This document shows positions 1 through 5,124 of a stretch of 5,124 bases of DNA, in pieces. The DNA is from JBNJEM01 sp051745935 (GTDB lineage Bacteria > Planctomycetota > Planctomycetia > Pirellulales > Pirellulaceae): NCBI GenBank assembly GCA_051745935.1, contig JBNJEM010000578.1:1-5124 (forward strand), written 5' to 3'. Under the pieces are notes generated by a model that did no database searches, was not told where the DNA came from, and worked only from the letters and a program-made list of their open reading frames with translations. Position 1 is the stretch's first letter; every line of letters begins with the position of its first letter. The position numbers and the translations under genes were made by a program.

Positions 1-974
1 ATGTCCGAATCCGGACCGGGCGATCCCTCATAACTCCCGTTGCTGGCACCGCCGATAATGTCGTTGAACATGTGCTCCATGTCCGAATAACACGCGTTGT
101 AACGGACCACGTGATTGCCGCCGGCGTTGAACAGGCTGATGCATTGCGGCCCTCTTGAGTGCGTGGGATACTCTGGCTCATACCAGTTGCTGCCGTCGAA
201 GGTGGGATGATGGAGTTTGCATCGCTGGATGACCAAACGCTTCAGGGTCGGACACCGCGAGGCAATCGCCGACTCCATGTTGTATCCGAACCCTCGGTCC
301 GGGTTGAGCCGGCCCCAGTCGGAAATATCGCAATGCTCGATGACGATGTCGTGACCGCCCTCGATTAGAACCGCGTGGCTGGGTCTTGAACCCTTTCGTT
401 CGGCATCCCCGGCGCCTTTGAGCGTGAGGTTTCGGACGATGACATACGAGGCGTCGATCGTGATGCAACTGTCGTGTCGATGCTGAACATCGATCGTCGC
501 GCCTTGACCGTCGTAAACCCGATAGGCGTCCGGCGAGCCCGACTCGGTGATTGCCAGCGGCTCCTCGCCGTCTGGTATCGATACCGTTTCGCCGATCGGA
601 AACCGTTCAGTCCACGTGGTGGCGGTCAGCGTTGTCTTGGTTGAAGTGTCCGCCAACGTCAATTGGACCTCGTAGGTCGTGTCCGGGCTGAGGTGAACGA
701 TACTTCCACGGTAGTCGCGAAGGTCGTTATCCGTGCCGGAAATGGGGTTGTATCGCATGGGAAGCCCGCTGTTCCATTCCGATGCTCCCTGTTTCCGATA
801 GCGGACGAGGACGTCTCGGTCCGCGTCGCCGCCGGGCGGAGACCAGTATAAGCCCAGACAGTGAAACGTGGGGATCGCAAGCGGCTCCCCATCGGTTTGT
901 TCCGGCTTGCGAGCAGCCCCCGCGTCCGCGAACATAAGCAGGTTCAGTACGATTGACAATCCACCCCAGGCCAT
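1..974 (-). CDS. Predicted exported fibronectin type III / right-handed beta-helix protein, N-terminal part (C-terminus beyond window)
   Basis: The minus-strand frame stays open from an ATG at 974 to the left edge: 324 codons plus two bases, so the C-terminus is missing. Residues 1-21 look like a signal peptide: a hydrophobic core LSIVLNLLMF at 6-15 and a small-residue cleavage region ADAGAA at 16-21. The protein is therefore probably exported. Residues about 34-121 resemble a fibronectin type III domain, with a tryptophan in LYWSPPGG, then VLVRYRK, and the late-strand LSPDTTYEVQL. From about residue 145 there are repeated hydrophobic/polar rungs, such as CITIDASYVIVRNLTLKG, AVLIEGGHDIVIEHCDI and LFNAGGNHVVRYNACYSD, which is the pattern of right-handed parallel beta-helix proteins. 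Such folds often bind or cleave polysaccharide, but no catalytic residues can be assigned here. The start is the weakest part: no Shine-Dalgarno is seen and the repeat at 979-1078 ends at the ATG. The n-region lacks basic residues, and the first ones upstream (RRK) fall in repeat-encoded sequence without a standard start. Confidence 0.82.
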   Translation of the reverse strand, partial: MAWGGLSIVLNLLMFADAGAARKPEQTDGEPLAIPTFHCLGLYWSPPGGDADRDVLVRYRKQGASEWNSGLPMRYNPISGTDNDLRDYRGSIVHLSPDTTYEVQLTLADTSTKTTLTATTWTERFPIGETVSIPDGEEPLAITESGSPDAYRVYDGQGATIDVQHRHDSCITIDASYVIVRNLTLKGAGDAERKGSRPSHAVLIEGGHDIVIEHCDISDWGRLNPDRGFGYNMESAIASRCPTLKRLVIQRCKLHHPTFDGSNWYEPEYPTHSRGPQCISLFNAGGNHVVRYNACYSDMEHMFNDIIGGASNGSYEGSPGPDSD

Positions 975-978
975 TATA

Positions 979-1078
979 CCGATCGTGGATGGTTTTCTCC
1001 GCCGCGAGTCCGACCAACGGGAGGACGGCCTGCGTCGGGCAGCTTTCCACCCGGAAAAATCCAACCGCCTGAAATATA
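979..1078 (-). repeat. 100-bp intergenic repeat, copy 1 (proximal tandem unit)
   Basis: On the minus strand this unit starts with TATATTTCAGGCGG and ends with CGATCGG, followed directly by TATA and the ATG of the beta-helix gene. It is the right-hand neighbour's direct repeat: the 100 bases at 1079-1178 match it with about six substitutions and no gaps. It matches the copy at 2821-2920 with about seven substitutions. A short perfect hairpin, TTTCC-ACCC-GGAAA on the plus strand, lies at 1044-1057. No transposase or terminal inverted repeats accompany it. The downstream edge produces TATAAT at 973-978 (minus strand), overlapping the ATG. Confidence 0.93.
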
Positions 1079-1178
1079 CCGGTCCCGGATGACTTTCTCC
1101 GCCGCGAGTCCGACCAACGGGAGGACGGCTTGCGTCGGGCAGCTTTCCACCCGGAAAAATCCAACCGCCTGAAATATA
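1079..1178 (-). repeat. 100-bp intergenic repeat, copy 2 (distal tandem unit)
   Basis: This is the second head-to-tail unit in the gap between the symporter gene and the beta-helix gene. It has the same orientation and exactly the same length as the unit at 979-1078, and its hairpin TTTCC-ACCC-GGAAA lies at 1144-1157. Compared with the copy at 2821-2920 it has about six substitutions, mostly in the last 30 bases of the unit. Its outer edge lies in an ATATATA run at 1174-1180. The central 60 bases are the best conserved part of the family. Confidence 0.93.
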
Positions 1179-1304
1179 TATTCGGTTCATAACGCGTTCC
1201 CCTTTTTCGACTGGAAACAGATCTTCTTACGGGCTGTTAATGTTCTTCATGGCTCGTGAGCCCCACCGAACCGCCGTTCAATGTAGCCGGAAACCGGGAG
1301 CCGT

Positions 1305-2777
1305 TCATCCACCGGGCAAGGCTTCGGTGGTTTCCCAGCGAGCGACGACCGCGCAACCGGTCGAGTCACTCCATACGTTCACGGCGGTTCGACACATGTC
1401 GAGCACTCGATCCACGGCGATGATAATGCCTTGCATTTCGATGGGCAAATCGACCGCCTGCAGGATAATCACCATCATGACCAAGCCGGCATGCGGTATC
1501 CCCGCCGCGCCGATGCTGGCCAGAAGCGCGGTTAAAGCCACAATAATCTGCGTGTCCAACGGCAGATTGGTCCCGAAGTGAAGCTGCGCGATGAACAAAA
1601 CAGCGACCGCCTCATAGAGTGCCGTGCCGTCCATGTTCACGGTGGCGCCGAGCGGCAGAACGAATGAGCTGACCCGGTTGCTGATCTTGCCCCGTTCCTC
1701 CGCGCAAGCCAGCGTCAGTGGCAAAGTGCCATTGCTGGAAGCGGAGCTGAACGCGGTCAATAATGCAGGGCTCATTGCTTGGAAGTAAGGGAACGGATCC
1801 CGTTTCGCGACGAATTTTAGAATCAAGGGCAGGACAATCAAGGCATGAGCCGCCAGAGCACAAAGCACCGCGAGCATATACCATGCCAATGACTGAAACA
1901 CCTCCGGGCCCTGCGTGGCGGTGGCATAGAGCATCAGGAACAGGACACCGGCTGGAGCCAACTGGATGATCGCCATGGTGATCTTCATCATGACCTGAAA
2001 GCCATCGTTGAACAGGTCGCGAAGTCGCTCGGCCACGCGGCCACCAACCAGCGTCGCGAAAATGGCGAACGCCAGACTGAAAGAGATAATCGACAGGAAA
2101 TTCGCTTCCGCCAACGCGGCGAATGGATTGGGAGGAATCATCGTTTCCAGTTGCTGGAAAAGTATCTCACTCAGATTACCGCCCACCTCCGGCTTTTCCC
2201 CGGCCACGAAACCCAGCTCGCTTTTCAGACCAGGCCGAATCATGTTGACCATCAGCAAGCCGCTGGTAATCGCCAGTAGACTGGTGGTGACGTAATAAAG
2301 CACGGTGCGAGCGAACATGCGCCCCACCTGACTGGCTTCCCCCAACCCCATGACCCCGGAAACCAGCGACGTAATAATCAGCGGAATGGACACCATTCGC
2401 AGGAGGCGCAAAAACAAGTTGCCAATTCGTTGCGACATCTGGCCAATCCAACGCGCGCGGGACCGTCCGTACTTCTCGAACTGTTCCGCTATGGCTGGAT
2501 GTTTCTTTGCCAGTTTGTCGATGGTGGCAAAAACACCTTCTTGGCCCAAACGCGTGGGATCGACAGCCAATTTGCGAACGCCGTCATCCTCACTGATCAC
2601 CCTGATCTCAACGCGATCCGTGGTGTCATTGAATATGATCCCCGCGATACCGTCAGGCAGATGCTCCCGCGGCACCGTCGCCTTGTGCTTTCCCAAGAAT
2701 ACATTGCACCCCACGCCAAGCGAGGCGCCGAGCAACATCCCGAAAAGAATTTCCCAATGCAACGGTAATCGTGTCAT
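1305..2777 (-). CDS. Dicarboxylate/amino acid:cation symporter (DAACS/SLC1, GltP/GltT-type)
   Basis: The 490-residue protein is an inner-membrane secondary transporter of the glutamate/aspartate or C4-dicarboxylate type, driven by sodium or protons. The core signatures are present in order: the HP1 serine-rich tip SSASSNGTLPLTLA at 344-357, the TM7 motif NMDGT at 381-385, the HP2 loop ASIGAAGIPHAGLV at 420-433, and TM8 DMCRTAVNVWSDS at 460-472. TM8 keeps D460, R463, T464, N467 and D471. R463 aligns with the arginine that binds the side-chain carboxylate in acidic-substrate members, so an acidic substrate is likely; glutamate, aspartate and dicarboxylates cannot be told apart. TM1 is at about 8-28. 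Residues about 30-108 form an unusually large hydrophilic segment before the next helix, making the protein longer than typical bacterial GltP (about 430-440 residues). The ATG at 2777 is chosen because GGGGA lies just upstream; an in-frame TTG at 2813 would add 12 residues (LSGCQVTAGEQ follows the start) and is less likely. Confidence 0.93.
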   Translation of the reverse strand: MTRLPLHWEILFGMLLGASLGVGCNVFLGKHKATVPREHLPDGIAGIIFNDTTDRVEIRVISEDDGVRKLAVDPTRLGQEGVFATIDKLAKKHPAIAEQFEKYGRSRARWIGQMSQRIGNLFLRLLRMVSIPLIITSLVSGVMGLGEASQVGRMFARTVLYYVTTSLLAITSGLLMVNMIRPGLKSELGFVAGEKPEVGGNLSEILFQQLETMIPPNPFAALAEANFLSIISFSLAFAIFATLVGGRVAERLRDLFNDGFQVMMKITMAIIQLAPAGVLFLMLYATATQGPEVFQSLAWYMLAVLCALAAHALIVLPLILKFVAKRDPFPYFQAMSPALLTAFSSASSNGTLPLTLACAEERGKISNRVSSFVLPLGATVNMDGTALYEAVAVLFIAQLHFGTNLPLDTQIIVALTALLASIGAAGIPHAGLVMMVIILQAVDLPIEMQGIIIAVDRVLDMCRTAVNVWSDSTGCAVVARWETTEALPGG

Positions 2778-2781
2778 CTGT

Positions 2782-2786
2782 TCCCC
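2782..2786 (-). promoter_or_regulatory. Possible ribosome binding site of the symporter gene
   Basis: On the minus strand GGGGA ends four bases before the ATG at 2777. It is a partial Shine-Dalgarno match at short spacing. It supports the ATG over the in-frame TTG at 2813, but the match is imperfect. Confidence 0.4.
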
Positions 2787-2820
2787 GGCGGTCACTTGGC
2801 AGCCACTGAGCAATGGCCAG

Positions 2821-2920
2821 TATATTTCAGGCGGTTGGATTTTTCCGGGTGAAAAGCTGCCCGACGCAAGCCGTCCGCCCGTTGGTCGGACTCGTGGCGG
2901 AGAAAATCATCCGCGAGCGG
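2821..2920 (+). repeat. 100-bp intergenic repeat, copy 3 (opposite orientation)
   Basis: The unit runs from TATATTTCAGGCGG at 2821 to GAGCGG at 2920 and is followed by a second TATA at 2921, giving the same 100-bp spacing as the tandem copies. It reads on the plus strand, divergent from the symporter gene that starts 43 bases to its left. The hairpin region differs from the other copies by one G-to-A change, yet can still fold by shifting one base: TTTTC at 2841-2845 with GAAAA at 2851-2855. A second possible pairing is GTCC at 2873-2876 with GGAC at 2888-2891. Confidence 0.93.
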
Positions 2921-2924
2921 TATA

Positions 2925-3230
2925 AATCACTCTCCCGTTTCGTAAAACGAACAAACGCCCCCGTGGGAATCCCCCGACAATCCAAGCAACCGAAAAAGCC
3001 GAGAAACGCTCCGGGCTGGTCCCGGGAATTGTTACCGTTCCTCGCTACCTCACGCGGGTGAGCGCGCTGATGCGGGGAAGCCCCCCGGGTTCCCTTGAGA
3101 CGATCCGGAGGGGCGCCGGCGAGGCGGGCCCGAAATTTCGACGCCCTCCCGTACCGTCAACCGATCACGGGGAGCCCACGCCACGAACCGCGGCGCGCGA
3201 AGCGTTTCCGATCCATGGCGGGTCGCCCGG
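2925..3230. other. Intergenic region between repeat copy 3 and the ilvB stop; no supported gene
   Basis: About 300 bases downstream of ilvB hold no convincing gene on either strand; the open frames here lack a recognisable start context or family resemblance. Visible structure includes a small hairpin TTCGT-AAA-ACGAA at 2939-2951, a pairing of GGGAA at 3075-3079 with TTCCC at 3090-3094, and a larger imperfect stem of GGAGGGGCG at 3107-3115 with CGCCCTCC at 3142-3149. The last encloses the palindrome CGAAATTTCG at 3131-3140. These may stabilise or end the ilvB transcript, but no U-tract follows any of them. No ilvN-like small subunit is encoded here. Confidence 0.6.
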
Positions 3231-5000
3231 CTACTCCAGGATGGTGTCGTCCACGGTCTGGTTGGTTGGGATCATCGGCAGCACGTGTTCGACATACGGA
3301 ACTTGCACATCCAACACGAAGGGGCCCGCGTATTCGAGCATCTCGTCCAATGCCTCGCCCAAGTCCTCTTTCTTGCTGATCCGAGCGGCGCCGCATCCAT
3401 AGCCTTTGGCAATCGTCACGAAGTCGGGATATGTTTCCGTGGGAAAGTTGCCGGCTCCATCGCCCCGGGCTTCCGCGTGGTGGATCGGCCCCAAGTAGGT
3501 ATGAGCCCGCACGCCGGCCATGAATCGATCTTCCCACTGCATCACCATGCCAAGGTGCTGATTGTTGAGCAAGAGCACCTTGACAGGGATTTCCTCGCAG
3601 CAGCAGGTCGCCAATTCCTGGATATTCATCTGGAAACTGCCGTCCCCGTCGATATCGACCACGGTCGCGTCAGGGAACGCCACCTGAGCGCCCATCGCCG
3701 CCGGCAGACCGAATCCCATGGTGCCCAACCCGCCGCTGGAAAGCCACGTGCGCGGTTCGCTGAACTTGTAGAACTGCGCCACCCACATCTGATGCTGCCC
3801 CACGCCTGAAGCCACAATCGTTTTTCGGTCACGCGTTTTGCGCCACAGCTCATGGATCGCATGTTGCTGCAAGATGCCGTCGAAGTCCTGGTTATACTTG
3901 AACGGGAACTCTTGTTTCCACTGCCGGCACTGGTCAATCCAGGGCCCGATGTCGCACGTTCCCGGTTCCACTGCCTTGTTGAGTTCTCGCAAGGCGTGTT
4001 TCACATCACTGGCGATGGAAATGTGAGCGGGTTTATTCTTGTTCAGCTCGGACGGATCAATATCGATGTGAATGATCTTGGCATGTTCGGCGAACGCTTC
4101 TAGTTTTCCCGTCACGCGGTCGTCAAACCGCACGCCCAACGCCAGCAACAAGTCGCAGTCGCGTACCGCGCGGTTCCCGTAAACGCTTCCGTGCATGCCC
4201 AGCATGTCGAAGGAAGAGGCGTCCGTATTGGGAACGGCCCCGAGGCCCATAAGCGTCATCACCACGGGGATTCCGGTCTTCTTGACCAATTCACGCAGTT
4301 CCGGAGTGGCTCCCGACGCGATAATGCCTCCGCCGCAATAGAGGACCGGAGCTTTCGCCAACTTCAGCGCCGCCGCCACTTGCTGGATTTGCTCCGGCTG
4401 GGCGTGGGGACGTTCTCCCGAATAGCCCGGCAAGGCCAGGGGAACGTCCCAATCGGGAACGCAGGCATCCATTTGCACGTCCTTGGGCAGGTCGATCAGT
4501 ACCGGCCCCGGACGTCCCGTCGTGGCAATGTGAAACGCCTCTCGCAGCACCCGCGTCAGATCCCCCACGTCGGTGACCAAGCAATGATGCTTCGTAATGC
4601 CCCGACACACCTCCACGATCGGGGTCTCCTGGAAGGCGTCCGATCCAATTACCGGCGTCGTGACCTGGCCGGTAATGGCAATCAACGGGATGCTGTCCAA
4701 TTTCGCGTCCGCGATCGTGGTGACAAGGTTGCACGCGCCAGGACCGCTGGTCGCCATGCAAATCCCGGGTTTTCCGGTGGAGCGAGCGTAGCCTTGAGCC
4801 CCAAACCCCGCCCCCTGTTCGTGGCGTGGCAGGACGGTGCGGATCTTGTCCTTGTGACGAATAAGCGCCTGATGAATCGGCATGCTGGCCCCACCCGGGT
4901 AGGCAAAAACCACTTCCACGTGGTGTTTCAGCAACGATTTGACCAGAATGTCAGCACCCAGCATCAAATCGTGCTTTACGGCCTGATCGGTTACGGACAT
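3231..5000 (-). CDS. ilvB: Biosynthetic acetolactate synthase, large (catalytic) subunit
   Basis: The 589-residue cytoplasmic enzyme condenses two pyruvates to 2-acetolactate, or pyruvate with 2-oxobutyrate to 2-aceto-2-hydroxybutyrate. This is the first common step of valine, leucine and isoleucine synthesis, using thiamine diphosphate, Mg2+ and FAD. The N-terminal ThDP-binding part has FAYPGGASMPIHQAL at 32-46 and the activating glutamate E61 in RHEQGAGFGAQGYAR. GQVTTPVIGSDAFQE at 111-125 is the ALS-specific region. GVRFDDRVTGKLEAF marks the central FAD-binding domain. The C-terminal ThDP/Mg motif runs from GDGSF at 452-456 to N479-N480 and is followed by MVMQWEDRF with W489. The QWED tryptophan and the FAD-region motifs separate true biosynthetic ALS from related ThDP enzymes such as glyoxylate carboligase. 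Length is normal, with a small insertion near residues 505-522. The ATG at 5000 is preferred because GGAG lies 11 bases upstream; an in-frame TTG at 5048 would add 16 non-conserved residues, and M13 is another possible start. No ilvN follows within the window. Confidence 0.96.
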   Translation of the reverse strand: MSVTDQAVKHDLMLGADILVKSLLKHHVEVVFAYPGGASMPIHQALIRHKDKIRTVLPRHEQGAGFGAQGYARSTGKPGICMATSGPGACNLVTTIADAKLDSIPLIAITGQVTTPVIGSDAFQETPIVEVCRGITKHHCLVTDVGDLTRVLREAFHIATTGRPGPVLIDLPKDVQMDACVPDWDVPLALPGYSGERPHAQPEQIQQVAAALKLAKAPVLYCGGGIIASGATPELRELVKKTGIPVVMTLMGLGAVPNTDASSFDMLGMHGSVYGNRAVRDCDLLLALGVRFDDRVTGKLEAFAEHAKIIHIDIDPSELNKNKPAHISIASDVKHALRELNKAVEPGTCDIGPWIDQCRQWKQEFPFKYNQDFDGILQQHAIHELWRKTRDRKTIVASGVGQHQMWVAQFYKFSEPRTWLSSGGLGTMGFGLPAAMGAQVAFPDATVVDIDGDGSFQMNIQELATCCCEEIPVKVLLLNNQHLGMVMQWEDRFMAGVRAHTYLGPIHHAEARGDGAGNFPTETYPDFVTIAKGYGCGAARISKKEDLGEALDEMLEYAGPFVLDVQVPYVEHVLPMIPTNQTVDDTILE

Positions 5001-5011
5001 GACGATTGGCA

Positions 5012-5015
5012 CTCC
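5012..5015 (-). promoter_or_regulatory. Probable ribosome binding site of ilvB
   Basis: GGAG on the minus strand lies 11 bases before the ATG at 5000, an acceptable though slightly long spacing. It supports that ATG over the upstream TTG at 5048. The TTG has a G-rich tract upstream but no well-placed Shine-Dalgarno. Confidence 0.5.
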
Positions 5016-5100
5016 ATGGATCGCGTGACGTGTTAAAGCCGGCAACAAAACGCGCCCCCCCCTCCAAAACGTCTCGGAAGGCGGGCAATTTGGATGGTTT

Positions 5101-5124
5101 TATACTTCAGGCGGTCGGATTTGT
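5101..5124 (+). repeat. 100-bp intergenic repeat, copy 4 (truncated by window edge)
   Basis: The last 24 bases match the first 24 bases of the repeat family with three substitutions (TATACTTCAGGCGGTCGGAT and the next four bases). Orientation is the same as the copy at 2821-2920, divergent from ilvB. The remaining 76 bases would lie outside the window. Confidence 0.8.

Larger units (their letters stand above)
975..1304. other. Intergenic gap between symporter stop and beta-helix gene start
   Basis: This 330-base gap holds the two tandem 100-bp repeats (979-1178) plus about 126 bases (1179-1304) with no supported gene. Two short palindromes occur in the second part: GGCTCGTGAGCC at 1251-1262 and CCGGAAACCGG at 1287-1297. 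Both lie just downstream of the symporter stop on the minus strand and could act as 3' RNA structure. Neither is followed by a U-run, so they are not called as terminators. Confidence 0.6.

Noticed and set aside
727..1164. Minus-strand open frame of 145 codons across the repeats into the beta-helix gene
   Set aside because: Built from two frames of the repeat and a wrong frame of the beta-helix gene. The competing frame gives a signal peptide, FnIII and beta-helix pattern.
979..1178. MITE or insertion sequence with terminal inverted repeats
   Set aside because: Unit ends (TTTCAGGCGG and the reverse complement of the other end, CCGGTCCCGG) are not inverted copies, and no clear target duplication or transposase is visible.
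979..1178. CRISPR array
   Set aside because: Two 100-bp units directly abutting without spacers do not fit repeat-spacer architecture.
1251..1262. Terminator hairpin GGCTCGTGAGCC after the symporter gene
   Set aside because: The stem is short and lacks a U-tract; kept only as a note on the intergenic gap.
2813..3061. Open frame of 82 codons on the plus strand starting ATGGCCAGTATATTTCAG
   Set aside because: Its first third is the intergenic repeat read in one of its three open frames, the rest is low-complexity basic sequence without family resemblance, and there is no ribosome binding site. Treated as spurious.
3107..3149. Rho-independent terminator for ilvB
   Set aside because: The stem GGAGGGGCG/CGCCCTCC is imperfect with a long loop and is not followed by a U-run on the minus strand.
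4191..5036. Long plus-strand open frame of 281 codons antisense to ilvB
   Set aside because: It lies wholly inside the well-supported ilvB gene, has no recognisable domain, and is rich in H, R and G as expected for an antisense shadow.
5001..5097. Leader peptide or attenuator upstream of ilvB
   Set aside because: No short ATG-initiated frame rich in Leu, Val or Ile codons and no terminator/antiterminator pair are visible in the leader.

Overview
The window suggests a free-living, moderately GC-rich bacterium, most likely a member of the Planctomycetota (Verrucomicrobiota is the main alternative). This rests on the protein style: a secreted fibronectin-III plus right-handed beta-helix protein, a GltP-type symporter with an enlarged first extracytoplasmic loop, and an acetolactate synthase of the kind I associate with that group. 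It is family recognition, not a database result.

Layout. All three protein genes lie on the minus strand and are separated by wide gaps, so they do not look like one tight operon. From left to right: (1) 1-974, the N-terminal 324 residues of a predicted exported beta-helix protein that runs off the left edge; (2) 1305-2777, a complete dicarboxylate/amino acid:cation symporter (SLC1/DAACS family); (3) 3231-5000, a complete catalytic subunit of biosynthetic acetolactate synthase (ilvB), with no ilvN regulatory subunit next to it in view. Together they suggest uptake of acidic amino acids or C4-dicarboxylates, branched-chain amino acid synthesis, and an envelope or secreted protein, with no obvious shared pathway.

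The unusual content is between the genes. Every intergenic gap carries at least one copy of a conserved repeat of exactly 100 bp: two in head-to-tail tandem (979-1178), one in the opposite orientation (2821-2920), and the start of a fourth at the right edge (5101-5124, cut by the window). The three full copies are about 93-94% identical with no indels. Each is bounded by TATA-type tetranucleotides, contains a small hairpin, and sits just upstream of a gene start. One copy directly abuts the start codon of the beta-helix gene. No terminal inverted repeats or transposase are seen, so this looks like a dispersed intergenic repeat family rather than a recognised insertion sequence.

No rRNA, tRNA, CRISPR array, complete mobile element or convincing rho-independent terminator was found.
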